Shown piece by piece: positions 7,693 through 14,508 of a stretch of DNA of 14,523 bases. The DNA is from Actinomycetes bacterium. Its GTDB lineage: Bacteria > Actinomycetota > Acidimicrobiia > Acidimicrobiales > RAAP-2. Under the pieces are notes generated by a model that had not been told where the DNA came from, searched no databases, and worked only from the letters and a program-made list of their open reading frames with translations. The first letter of the stretch is position 1; every line of letters begins with the position of its first letter. A program made the translations under genes and the position numbers. The stretch is taken from contig JAKCEC010000013.1 in assembly GCA_021841725.1 (NCBI GenBank), forward strand, positions 1-14,523, in the 5' to 3' direction.

Positions 7693-9798
7693 CGGGGCGC
7701 AGTAGACGCCGGAGTTGAACTGCAACGTATTGAACTGGCCCGCCCAGGGCGGGTTGAGCAGCGTGTTCTCCTGGGCGTGCAGGGTGGCGGTGGGGGTGCA
7801 CACGGCGTTGAAGGCGATGTACCCGAGGATGTTGTGACCGTTCGATCCGGCGACGCGCACCGGCCCTCCCCCGCCGAAGGCGATCGCCTGGAACACGGGG
7901 AGGGCGGTATTGGCGAGGCCGTAGTTGCGGTATTCCGACATCGACGAATACACGCCGGGGTGCAGACTGGGATCCACGTCGTTGATGCCGGTGGCCCAAC
8001 CGTTGAGCATCGCCGCCCAGTACGAGGCGTACTTCGCGACGGTCGCGGTGGTGGCGCCGGCGGGGGCGTCGAGGGCGGAGTGGTTGTCGGGGTAACCCTC
8101 GGGGTCGAGGATCACCCAATTGGGCTTGAGGTTCAGTCCGGTCAAGTGGTACTGGTCGATCTGCTGGGCCACCCACTGCCCCGCGAGAAATCCGTGGCTG
8201 TAGTAGGACGCGGCCGTCTGATCCGTGGGCGAGAGGGGGCCGCTCACCGTCCAGAACGACAACCAGGTCTCGCGCTTCTTCGACGCCACGATGCTCTGGC
8301 CCATGAGATAGTCCGGTGACTGGGTGAGGGGCGCGGGCGGCGCGAAGCCGACCCAGGGAGCGCTCAGGGTTCCCAATCCCCCCGTCTCGGAGATGATGGG
8401 CCACCCGTCGGAGATCGCGCGGCCCCAATCGTTGTAGGGGATGGCGTAGACCCCGACGCCGCGCGTGGTGGGGGTGCCCATGCCCGGGGCGAAGAGTTGC
8501 AGCGTGGATCCGTTGAGGACCCCGGTGACGCCGAAGGTGGTAGCGCCCATCGTGGCCCCGGCGGCCAGCGAGACGTCGGTGGAGGTCCAGGTGAGTGACG
8601 GCAGGGCGTCGCTGTAGTCGTAGATATCGTTCCAGTTGGCGGCGCGACCCGCCACGTTGAGGGTGCCCGACGTGGCGCTCAAGAAGATGTTGCCGGTCCA
8701 CACGGGGGACCCGACGATGACGGTGGTGAGGTCGCGGTACTTCCAGGTGGCGGCGGGAGTGGTGACGTAGCCCGCGTTGCGCGCGTACGCTCGCACGTGC
8801 GCGACGAGCGCCGTCGCGGCGGCGGGGGCGCTGAAGAGTTGAACGTGACCGCCACTCGAGAGACTGGCGAGGTAGATCGTGGTCCCGTTCGTGGCGACCG
8901 ACAGTTGACCGGCACTCGGCGGACTCGAGGAGAGGACGGTGACGTCGCTCACCGACCAGGTCCCCGACCCCCCCGGCGCCTGGGAGAAGTACTCGACGTG
9001 TCCCGCGACGGTGGTGGCGGCGAAGGAGTTGGTGAGGCCCGCCAGCGAGGCCGGGGTGTTGATAATGGCGGGCGAGCCCGTCAGGGCGGTCACGTCGCTC
9101 GCGGCGCCGACGGTGGGGGCGACGTTGCTCTGGTGCCACTGCAGCGGGATGACGACGGCGTCACCCTGGGTCGAACGGTCGAAGATGGTGGCGGCGCTGC
9201 CGGCGACCGACACGCTCACCAGTCCCGGGCTCATGGGGACGTGAGTCGCCACCGTGAGGTCGGTCACGGTGAAGGGCGCCGGTGCCGGATTGGGGGGTGC
9301 GCTCGGCGCCGGCGCGGGCTCGATGAGTGCGCGCTCCCGGGGGCGCGTCACGACGCCGCGGGGGGCGACCACGTTGTGGGGGGTGACCAGAATGAGACGG
9401 TTGTGGGTACTCACGTAGATCAGGTCGACGTTGCCGAAGGGGTCGAGGAAGACGTTGGGGTCCGAGGCGGCGGCCGGCGCGTGGGCCAGGGTGCTGATGT
9501 CGTAGAACGACGTCGTGGCGTTCGCGTTCTGGACGTAGAGACCGAGGTCGCCGTTGTCGAGTCGCGCGCTGAGGGCGAATTCACCGTCGCCCGCGACGCC
9601 GTAGGCGCCCCCGAGGACGCCGTGACCCCCGAGGAACGTCGAGTAGCCCTGGGCACTCCACACTCCGGGGGCGGTGCTGCTGTACTGGACGAGGGGCGGC
9701 GCGGCCGTGGTCGACCTCGCCACGCTGAAACCCACCGCCGGCAGCGTGGCTCCGATGATGACGATATTGGCCACCGCGGTCACTCGTCGAAGTCTCAC
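7690..9798 (-). CDS. Secreted beta-propeller-like protein with glycoside-hydrolase-like C-terminal domain
   Basis: The product has 702 residues. An N-terminal signal (MRLRR then a hydrophobic stretch to about residue 27) directs export. Residues 40-440 carry six degenerate repeats, each centred on [WF]xxxD[VIL][ST] or a shortened form: D100, D180, D235, D285 (WSVSDVTV), D356 (WKYRDLTT) and D408 (WTSTDVS), mostly 50-70 residues apart, which suggests a beta-propeller. A Pro/Ala linker at 157-175 splits the first repeat from the rest. Residues about 440-702 resemble GH25-like/DUF1906 (Rv2525c-type) domains, with YAIPYNDWGR near the start and WVILDPEGYPDN at 561-572; D565 and E567 are candidate catalytic acids. 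C667 and C700 may form a disulfide. A cell-wall or polysaccharide target is likely but unproven. AAAGGA lies five bases before the GTG start. Confidence 0.72.
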   Translation of the reverse strand: MRLRRVTAVANIVIIGATLPAVGFSVARSTTAAPPLVQYSSTAPGVWSAQGYSTFLGGHGVLGGAYGVAGDGEFALSARLDNGDLGLYVQNANATTSFYDISTLAHAPAAASDPNVFLDPFGNVDLIYVSTHNRLILVTPHNVVAPRGVVTRPRERALIEPAPAPSAPPNPAPAPFTVTDLTVATHVPMSPGLVSVSVAGSAATIFDRSTQGDAVVIPLQWHQSNVAPTVGAASDVTALTGSPAIINTPASLAGLTNSFAATTVAGHVEYFSQAPGGSGTWSVSDVTVLSSSPPSAGQLSVATNGTTIYLASLSSGGHVQLFSAPAAATALVAHVRAYARNAGYVTTPAATWKYRDLTTVIVGSPVWTGNIFLSATSGTLNVAGRAANWNDIYDYSDALPSLTWTSTDVSLAAGATMGATTFGVTGVLNGSTLQLFAPGMGTPTTRGVGVYAIPYNDWGRAISDGWPIISETGGLGTLSAPWVGFAPPAPLTQSPDYLMGQSIVASKKRETWLSFWTVSGPLSPTDQTAASYYSHGFLAGQWVAQQIDQYHLTGLNLKPNWVILDPEGYPDNHSALDAPAGATTATVAKYASYWAAMLNGWATGINDVDPSLHPGVYSSMSEYRNYGLANTALPVFQAIAFGGGGPVRVAGSNGHNILGYIAFNAVCTPTATLHAQENTLLNPPWAGQFNTLQFNSGVYCAP

Positions 9799-9803
9799 GC
9801 GCG

Positions 9804-9809
9804 TCCTTT
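9804..9809 (-). promoter_or_regulatory. Shine-Dalgarno sequence (AAAGGA) of the propeller-hydrolase gene
   Basis: AAAGGA on the minus strand lies five bases before the GTG at 9798 and supports that start, which gives MRLRRVTAV followed by the hydrophobic signal. Confidence 0.55.
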
Positions 9810-9848
9810 AACTATGGGGGAATTCCTCGCTCGAAAACGTGTGAGACC

Positions 9849-9854
9849 AGCCTA
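9849..9854 (-). promoter_or_regulatory. Possible -10 element (TAGGCT) of the propeller-hydrolase gene
   Basis: TAGGCT on the minus strand would start a transcript near 9842, with a leader of about 44 bases containing the AAAGGA site. The following bases GGTCTCACA resemble those after the identical TAGGCT hexamer in front of the peptidase gene (GTGCTCATG). The surrounding 80-base gap (9799-9878) is unusually A/T-rich. A -35 is not clear. Confidence 0.4.
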
Positions 9855-9878
9855 GTTGGCGCGTATTTGTGATTTTCC

Positions 9879-12254
9879 TTAGCGCAGCGTCGTAACCCGA
9901 ATCGCCGGTGATACCGGGCTGAACCCGTTCCCGTTGCGTGCGCGCACGCGAATCGAATAGGTGGCGGACCCGCGCAGGTCCGTGAGGTTGATGGTGGTGG
10001 CGCCGGCCGGGTAGGAGTGCCAGGTACGCCCGCCGTCGAGGGAGACCTGGATCGCCACGACGAAGGGAGTGTCACCGGCACGGGCGCGCAGGGTCAGGAT
10101 CGCCCCTCGGTGGCGTGGGGTCACCCCCACCACGGTGGGCGTCACGGGGACCTGCTGGGTCAGGGGTTGCGGATGCACCACGATGGTGGTGGCGTAGAGC
10201 GGCGCCCCGTTCAATTTGACGGCGATAGCCATCGCGGTGGGTTCGCTCGCGGTCAGCGTGAAGTACGCGTCGCCGTAGCTGTCACTGGTCACCGTGTAGA
10301 GCGACGAGGAGTGGGCCCGCGCGCTCGCGGGGTCGGCGTTGACGATCACGGTACCGGCGTGGGCGTGGACCACGAGGGTGACCGCCGTGTCGGTGACCGG
10401 GTTTCCGTTGGCGTCGCGCAGGTCGACGACGAAGTGCGCCGGATTCTGGGCGTAGGTCGTGGTGACCGATCCCACCAGCGCGCTGTGCGCCGTACTGGCG
10501 GGACTGGGGCACAGGTCGTTGACGAAGGTCGGATCGGGACTGCCGAGGCCCGACGCCAAGTCGTAGCCGACGCCCGCGCTGTAGACGCCGGTGCCGAAGA
10601 GGTCGTTGTTACCCGTGGTGACGTCGACGAAGCCCCGGCCGCTCCGCGCGAGGGCGTAGAGGGTCGGGTTGATGAAGCCGAGTCGCGGGACGTTGCACAC
10701 CTGGGCCGCGGTGGCCACCAGGGCGCCGACCAGGGGCGAGCCGATAGAGGTGCCGCCGATGGAGCACCAGCCCAGGCAGGGATTGGTCGAACCGGTGTAG
10801 TAGTTGATGAAACCGGTGTTCGGGTCGGCCATCACCGAGAGGTCCGGCACCATGCGCATGGTCGCGGTGGCGGCGATGCCACTCGCGCTCTGCCAACTGG
10901 GCCGTGACCAGACTTGGGAGACCCCGCCGCCGCCGGCGCCGCCGTTCGAGTTCCAGACGCTCTGGGTGAGCGGCGAGAGGGCGCTGACGGTCAGCCCCCC
11001 GACGCCCGTGACGTAGGGCTGCGACGCGGGGTCGTCGACGGCGGGGGCGTTCGAGACGATGCCCGTGCAGTCCGAGGAACCCGAGTCACCCGACGCGGCC
11101 ACGACGGTCTGGCCCTGGGCCGCCATCTGTTCGAAGATCACGTGTTCCGCCTGTACCGCACCCGTCGGGTCGATCTCGCAGTCGCCCCAGGAGGTGGTGA
11201 CGATCGACGCGGTGTTGTCGTTGGCGATCTGCGCGTAGAGGTCCACGGGACCCGACGCGGCGTTCGGACCCTGGTAGATCTCGAGGTTCGCGCCCGGCGC
11301 CAGGGCGCCGGCGACCTCAACGTCCATGGTCGCCTCGTTACTGAAGCCCCCCTGGGCGCCCCCGTCCACGTTGAAGGTCGTGATTGCGGGGGCGACCCCG
11401 TAGCACTGGAAGAACACGGCCGCGTCGGCCGCCTTGTACTGGCCGAGCTCGTACACCGCGATCGTTTGACCCGCGCCCGTCTTGCCCGCACTCCAGGCGC
11501 CGCTGAGACCGTAGAGCTGGGCCTGTTGTTGGACGGTGTAGCCGTGCGCGAGCCCGCTGGCCGTGGCGCCGGCGCACGTGGTCGGCACCGTGACGTGCGC
11601 GCTGAGGTGGGGTGCCAGCGCGCGCGGTGACGCGAGCGCCGCGGCGCGCGACGACGTGACGGGCGTCGTGGACGACACCAGTTGCGACGTGGGTGCGACG
11701 ACGCTCGAGAGGCCGGCCACGGCGCTGACGTCGTGGGCGATCGCGCTCGGCAAGGTGGCGACGTGGGCGAATTGCGCGCGCAGGGAGCCGTCACTGACCC
11801 GCACCGTCTCCACGGGCGTGGCGAAGGCGCGGGCGATGTCGGGCGTACGTCCCGTCATCTCGAGGAGCGTGCGACCCGTGGTGAGACGCCGCACCCGTAG
11901 GCCGAAGTGCGTCAGGTACGAGCGCACCGCGTCGACGGTGGCGTTGGTCGCCCCGAAACGGGCGGCGAACTGCGCGGGGGTCAGGAAATGGCGGTAGTCG
12001 GGTGAGGTGGGGGTCGCGAGCGCACTCAAGAACGAGTGGAGGCCGGACGCGTCGCGCAGGCGCAGCGCGACGTCGAAGTTGGTGGTCAGGGGTTGCGTCA
12101 CGACGCGCGCCCGTGGGGGGAGCGCCGCGGCGCCCGCGACCACCACTCGCGCCTCGGCGGCGTGGGCACTGAGGGAGGTGGGTGCGGCGAGCGAGGCGAC
12201 AGCGAGGCTCACGGCAAGGACGGGCGCGAAGGTGCGGCGCAAAAATGGCGACAT
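9879..12254 (-). CDS. Secreted S53 family peptidase (sedolisin/kumamolisin type)
   Basis: The preproenzyme has 791 residues counted from the ATG: signal peptide to about residue 33, an activation prodomain (about 45-190) with DYRHFLTPAQFAARFG, a catalytic domain (about 235-580) and a 200-residue C-terminal extension. The serine-carboxyl triad is visible: E307 and D311 in NEATMDVE, S503 in GGTSIGSP; D390 in SGDSG is the oxyanion-hole acid. The calcium site is D544 (DVTTG) and D565 (GVGYDLASGLGSP). S53 enzymes cleave proteins at acidic pH after self-removal of the prodomain. The extension holds an Ig-like module (about 605-695, LRDANGNPVTDTAVTL) and a fibronectin-III-like module (about 705-790, SLDGGRTWHSY, ATYSIRVRARNGNGFS). 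ATG at 12254 is preferred because TAGGCT lies six bases upstream; GTG at 12260 is the alternative. Confidence 0.95.
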   Translation of the reverse strand: MSPFLRRTFAPVLAVSLAVASLAAPTSLSAHAAEARVVVAGAAALPPRARVVTQPLTTNFDVALRLRDASGLHSFLSALATPTSPDYRHFLTPAQFAARFGATNATVDAVRSYLTHFGLRVRRLTTGRTLLEMTGRTPDIARAFATPVETVRVSDGSLRAQFAHVATLPSAIAHDVSAVAGLSSVVAPTSQLVSSTTPVTSSRAAALASPRALAPHLSAHVTVPTTCAGATASGLAHGYTVQQQAQLYGLSGAWSAGKTGAGQTIAVYELGQYKAADAAVFFQCYGVAPAITTFNVDGGAQGGFSNEATMDVEVAGALAPGANLEIYQGPNAASGPVDLYAQIANDNTASIVTTSWGDCEIDPTGAVQAEHVIFEQMAAQGQTVVAASGDSGSSDCTGIVSNAPAVDDPASQPYVTGVGGLTVSALSPLTQSVWNSNGGAGGGGVSQVWSRPSWQSASGIAATATMRMVPDLSVMADPNTGFINYYTGSTNPCLGWCSIGGTSIGSPLVGALVATAAQVCNVPRLGFINPTLYALARSGRGFVDVTTGNNDLFGTGVYSAGVGYDLASGLGSPDPTFVNDLCPSPASTAHSALVGSVTTTYAQNPAHFVVDLRDANGNPVTDTAVTLVVHAHAGTVIVNADPASARAHSSSLYTVTSDSYGDAYFTLTASEPTAMAIAVKLNGAPLYATTIVVHPQPLTQQVPVTPTVVGVTPRHRGAILTLRARAGDTPFVVAIQVSLDGGRTWHSYPAGATTINLTDLRGSATYSIRVRARNGNGFSPVSPAIRVTTLR

Positions 12255-12260
12255 GAGCAC

Positions 12261-12266
12261 AGCCTA
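12261..12266 (-). promoter_or_regulatory. Probable -10 element (TAGGCT), leaderless start of the S53 peptidase
   Basis: TAGGCT is followed by GTGCTC and then ATG at 12254, so transcription would begin at or beside the start codon. It overlaps the stop codon (TAG) of the possible leader peptide at 12264-12293. No Shine-Dalgarno precedes either candidate start of the peptidase. Confidence 0.45.
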
Positions 12267-12293
12267 GGAAACCTGAATGGGGCCCGTGCTCAC
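12264..12293 (-). CDS. Possible nine-residue leader peptide upstream of the peptidase
   Basis: GTG at 12293 opens a frame encoding MSTGPIQVS and ending in TAG, three bases before the GTG candidate start of the peptidase and nine before its ATG. It is preceded by GGGAGGTG, whose GGAGGTG part matches the anti-Shine-Dalgarno complement over seven bases, with GGGAGG five bases from the start. This is the strongest ribosome site in the window, and it leads into nothing else. A TAAGAT hexamer at 12325-12330 could supply the transcript. If real it would couple or gate peptidase translation. A chance match in G-rich DNA remains possible. Confidence 0.35.
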   Translation of the reverse strand: MSTGPIQVS

Positions 12294-12324
12294 GCACACC
12301 TCCCGGGGGTTAAAAGTTAGGGAA

Positions 12325-12330
12325 ATCTTA
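12325..12330 (-). promoter_or_regulatory. Possible upstream -10 element (TAAGAT) for the leader peptide and peptidase
   Basis: The hexamer starts with the TAA stop codon of the DUF4395 gene. It is identical to the -10 candidates of both tRNA genes and of the DUF4395 gene. A transcript from here would have a leader of about 64 bases before the peptidase and include the strong GGGAGG site. No good -35 is visible. Confidence 0.3.
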
Positions 12331-12840
12331 GGAGTCACTGGCCACGGGATACCCCGCCGCCGCGTAACGCTTCGCCAGGTTGCCGCACTCTTCGCAGATG
12401 GTGTCGGGGACGACGCCCCAGCGCATGAGCCAGCCGAAGATGGTGCAACCGAGGCAGAATCCGAGGAAGCCCTCGAGGGACGCGGCGACCAGGAGGGGCA
12501 GGAGTATCCAGCGCGCGACGTCCCAGCCGACACCCCACCAGGTGATCGTGGCCGCGAGGGTCAACAGGGCACCGATGCCCTGGGCGAATCTCTTGGGGGG
12601 CCCGGGCACGAATTTCTGCCACGTCACGAGTCGCGGTCCGGCGACGCGGGTGGCGAACTGACCCAGGGGCGACAGGGTCGGTCCGGTACCCACGCGGGCT
12701 AGGAACCCGTACGTCAGAGGCACGAGAATCCACGCCCACCCCGTGAGGAGGGCCAGTGCCGTCATGGCCACCACTCCCAGGGCGACCGTGCGCGCCGCGG
12801 CGTCGTTGACCGGATTGGGAAAGGCGAATAGTCTCTTCAC
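12328..12840 (-). CDS. DUF4395 membrane protein with two CxxC pairs
   Basis: The 170-residue protein begins MKRLFAFPNPVNDAAARTVA, the usual start of DUF4395 (PF14340) proteins (short N-terminus with 'NPVNExAAR'-type sequence). About four hydrophobic segments follow at roughly 17-47, 88-103, 110-125 and 127-142. Two cysteine pairs are present: C129/C132 (FCLGC, in the membrane) and C149/C152 (CEEC, after the last helix), suggesting thiol redox or metal binding. The role of the family is unknown; members often occur near sulfurtransferases or thioredoxin-like proteins, consistent with the TauE/SafE exporter gene 47 bases upstream. The GTG start at 12840 was chosen because it fits the family N-terminus and has TAAGAT seven bases upstream; the frame continues far upstream, but that part is a shadow of the TauE gene. 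Confidence 0.85.
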   Translation of the reverse strand: MKRLFAFPNPVNDAAARTVALGVVAMTALALLTGWAWILVPLTYGFLARVGTGPTLSPLGQFATRVAGPRLVTWQKFVPGPPKRFAQGIGALLTLAATITWWGVGWDVARWILLPLLVAASLEGFLGFCLGCTIFGWLMRWGVVPDTICEECGNLAKRYAAAGYPVASDS

Positions 12841-12847
12841 ACCATAA

Positions 12848-12853
12848 ATCTTA
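12848..12853 (-). promoter_or_regulatory. Probable -10 element (TAAGAT) of the DUF4395 gene
   Basis: TAAGAT lies seven bases before the GTG at 12840, in a sharply A/T-rich stretch (12841-12876) between the two genes. An additional TGGCATAAT, which looks like an extended -10, lies slightly upstream. The gene therefore probably has its own promoter as well as possible read-through from the TauE gene. Confidence 0.5.
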
Positions 12854-12887
12854 GTGAAAAAGTCATGTATTATGCCAGGGGGGTTGA

Positions 12888-13652
12888 TCAGGCCAAATGA
12901 ACAGTCGTGAACACCCCGATGGCGACGATGAGGGCGCGCACCGTGCGAGGTGAGAGACGCGAGATGAGCCAGGTGCCCACCCACCCACCGACCAGGGTGC
13001 CGATCAAGAGCGCGACGACGGCCCAGAGAACCAGGTGGCCCCGAATCACGAAGATGGTGGCCGCGAACAGGTTGATGATCGTCGAGAGGACACTGCGCAG
13101 GCCCTGCAGCTCGGCCAGTTCGAGGGGGAGCGCCACGGCCATGACGGCGAGTAGCAAGATGCCCAGGCCCGCGCCGAAGTAACCACCGTAGACGGCGATG
13201 AGGAAGACGCCGACGTACAAGAACCAGCGCCGCGCCGGGTGCGAGTGATCGATGTGTGAGAGGCGCCGAGTGATGAACGGTGCGGCGGCGAAGAGGGCGG
13301 TACCCCCACCGATCAGCCACGGCACCACGAGCCGGAACGTGCTGGGCGGGAAGGCGAAGAGGAGGGCGCACCCGAGGGCCGCCCCGAGGCCGCAGGGCGC
13401 CACCAGCGCGAGTACCAGTCGCCGGTAGGGCGTGATCTGGTCGCGAAAACGCCACATGCCACCCACGTAGCTCGGACACACCCCCACCGACGTGGAGACG
13501 TTGGCCGCCAACGGAGTGATGCCGAGGGCCAGCATCGCGGGGAAAGTGATGAACGTTCCCCCGCCGGCGACGCCGTTCGAGACGCCGGCGGCGACGCCCA
13601 CCGCGAGCATGATCGGCAGTCGCCACGCGAGTAGGAGAATCGAGGCCGACAT
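12888..13652 (-). CDS. TauE/SafE family anion exporter
   Basis: The 254-residue integral membrane protein has about eight hydrophobic helices in two repeats. Repeat 1 carries GVSNGVAGGGTFITFPAMLALGI and ANVSTSVGVCPSYVGG; repeat 2 carries YGGYFGAGLGILLLAVMAVAL and LRSVLSTIINLFAATIFVIRG. These Gly-rich and TS/N motifs define TauE/SafE (PF01925), which is linked to export of sulfite, sulfoacetate and other organic anions. The length fits the family (about 250). I use ATG at 13652, giving MSASILLLAWRLP at the first helix with TAGAGT seven bases upstream. A start at 13724 is in frame but would add a basic 24-residue tail crossing the promoter region. The substrate is unproven; the DUF4395 neighbour hints at sulfur metabolism. 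Confidence 0.92.
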   Translation of the reverse strand: MSASILLLAWRLPIMLAVGVAAGVSNGVAGGGTFITFPAMLALGITPLAANVSTSVGVCPSYVGGMWRFRDQITPYRRLVLALVAPCGLGAALGCALLFAFPPSTFRLVVPWLIGGGTALFAAAPFITRRLSHIDHSHPARRWFLYVGVFLIAVYGGYFGAGLGILLLAVMAVALPLELAELQGLRSVLSTIINLFAATIFVIRGHLVLWAVVALLIGTLVGGWVGTWLISRLSPRTVRALIVAIGVFTTVHLA

Positions 13653-13659
13653 TCTTACT

Positions 13660-13665
13660 ACTCTA
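13660..13665 (-). promoter_or_regulatory. Probable -10 element (TAGAGT) of the TauE/SafE gene
   Basis: TAGAGT, the same hexamer as before the HD-domain gene, lies seven bases before the ATG at 13652. The 86-base space between this gene and the divergent Nudix gene holds both promoters. Confidence 0.5.
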
Positions 13666-13725
13666 CGAAGGTGAAATCTTCGCGACGGACCGCCGTGAAT
13701 ACCGAGTTGCCCCACCCCTCGCATC

Positions 13726-13731
13726 TACCGT
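13726..13731 (+). promoter_or_regulatory. Possible -10 element (TACCGT) of the Nudix gene
   Basis: TACCGT is followed by seven bases and GTG at 13739. It is the only TANNNT at leaderless distance from any of the three candidate starts. No -35 match is evident, so support is moderate. Confidence 0.35.
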
Positions 13732-13738
13732 GGACGGT

Positions 13739-14203
13739 GTGTATCTGATGACCGGTGAGTTGATAGTCCCCCACGACGCCCCCCACGACCTCATTCGAGC
13801 GGCGGGCGGCGTCGTGATCCGCCCGGTGGCCTCGGGTCGCACGGAGGTGGCGTGCATCTTTCGCGAGGCTCGCGGGGACTGGACTTTCCCCAAGGGAAAG
13901 CTCGACGCGGGCGAGACCTTCGAACAGGCCGCGCTGCGCGAGGTGTGGGAGGAGACGGGCATGCACTGCGAGGTGATTCGCTTCGCGGGCACGACGAACT
14001 ACACCCACCGCAAGGGCAAGCCCAAGATCGTGGCCTACTACCTCATGAGCGTCGCGGCCGGGGAGTTCGCACCCAATGACGAGGTCGATGAGTTGGTGTG
14101 GTTGCCCCTCGAGCAGGTACGCGGACACCTGACGTGGGAACGCGACCAGGAACTCTTCGATCTCATCGTCGCGATGTCCGAGGTGCGCGCACAGGCGTCG
14201 TAG
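13739..14203 (+). CDS. Nudix hydrolase (MutT-like)
   Basis: The 154-residue protein is a single Nudix domain. The complete Nudix box is present at residues 53-75: G53, E59, R67-E68, E71-E72 and G74, in GKLDAGETFEQAALREVWEE followed by TGM. It follows the typical WTFPKG strand. These residues bind Mg2+ or Mn2+ and hydrolyse a pyrophosphate in nucleoside-diphosphate-linked substrates. The RAAGGVVIRP start and the FPKGKLDAGE wording resemble the N-terminal domain of actinobacterial MutT1-type proteins, but the histidine-phosphatase C-terminal domain of those is absent. The start is uncertain: GTG 13730, GTG 13739 and ATG 13748 are all in frame without a Shine-Dalgarno. I prefer 13739 because TACCGT is seven bases upstream. 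Substrate not predictable. Confidence 0.92.
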   Translation: MYLMTGELIVPHDAPHDLIRAAGGVVIRPVASGRTEVACIFREARGDWTFPKGKLDAGETFEQAALREVWEETGMHCEVIRFAGTTNYTHRKGKPKIVAYYLMSVAAGEFAPNDEVDELVWLPLEQVRGHLTWERDQELFDLIVAMSEVRAQAS

Positions 14204-14280
14204 GCGACGCGCGACGAGCCCCCGGGCACCGGGGACGTTCGCGGTTGACCCGTCCGCGTCGGGACGACGTCACGGGACGC

Positions 14281-14319
14281 GCGTCCGGAGGTGCGCGAGG
14301 TCCCTCGTCGCGCGGACGC
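14281..14319 (+). terminator. Long imperfect hairpin after the Nudix gene
   Basis: Outer arms GCGTCCG (14281-14287) and CGGACGC (14313-14319) enclose a second stem, GCGCGAGG with CCTCG-T-CGC (one bulge). It lies 78 bases after the Nudix stop and before the tRNA promoter, where a terminator is expected. No T-run follows. The rest of the 183-base gap (14204-14386) shows only a triple GGGCC repeat near 14331-14345 and the tRNA promoter. Confidence 0.45.
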
Positions 14320-14347
14320 TGCTTCGCGACGGGCCGGGCCGGGCCAT

Positions 14348-14376
14348 TTCGTGTTCGCGAGTCCAGGGAGTAAGAT
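14348..14376 (+). promoter_or_regulatory. Promoter of tRNA-Ser(GCU): TTCGTG-17-TAAGAT
   Basis: TAAGAT (14371-14376) ends ten bases before the first base of the tRNA, giving a start a few bases upstream of the mature 5' end. TTCGTG (14348-14353) at 17-base spacing is a weak -35. The -10 is identical to that of tRNA-Ser(UGA). Confidence 0.5.
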
Positions 14377-14386
14377 GAATCCACCT

Positions 14387-14480
14387 GGAGAGGTGGGTGA
14401 GTTCGGTTTAAACCACATTCCTGCTAAGAATGCGGCCTGCGAAAGTGGGCCCGAGGGTTCAAATCCCTCCCTCTCCGCCA
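14387..14480 (+). tRNA. tRNA-Ser(GCU)
   Basis: A 94-base class II tRNA. The acceptor stem is GGAGAGG with CCTCTCC, followed by discriminator G and an encoded CCA. The anticodon stem CATTC/GAATG has loop CTGCTAA (anticodon GCT, reading AGC and AGU). There is a long variable arm built on GCGGCC/GGGCCC-type pairing, and the T-arm contains GAGGGTTCAAATCCCTC. It is the second serine tRNA of the window, on the opposite strand from tRNA-Ser(UGA). Confidence 0.97.
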
Positions 14481-14483
14481 TCG

Positions 14484-14508
14484 GCACCGAGCGCGCAGCG
14501 CTCGGTGC
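14484..14508 (+). terminator. Hairpin terminator after tRNA-Ser(GCU)
   Basis: Arms GCACCGAGCGC (14484-14494) and GCGCTCGGTGC (14498-14508) are perfectly complementary (11 bp) around a three-base loop. The hairpin begins three bases after the CCA end. It lacks a T-run, like the other hairpins of this window. Confidence 0.65.

Noticed and set aside
8797..9855. 352-residue plus-strand frame opposite the propeller-hydrolase gene
   Set aside because: Composition (Gly, Arg, Asp, Val repeats) is that of a codon-mirror shadow; the minus-strand protein has a signal peptide, repeats and a recognisable domain.
12841..13626. Upstream extension of the DUF4395 frame to give a 432-residue protein
   Set aside because: The extra part is a different-frame shadow of the TauE/SafE gene, Arg/Gly/His-rich and low in complexity; the family N-terminus begins at 12840.
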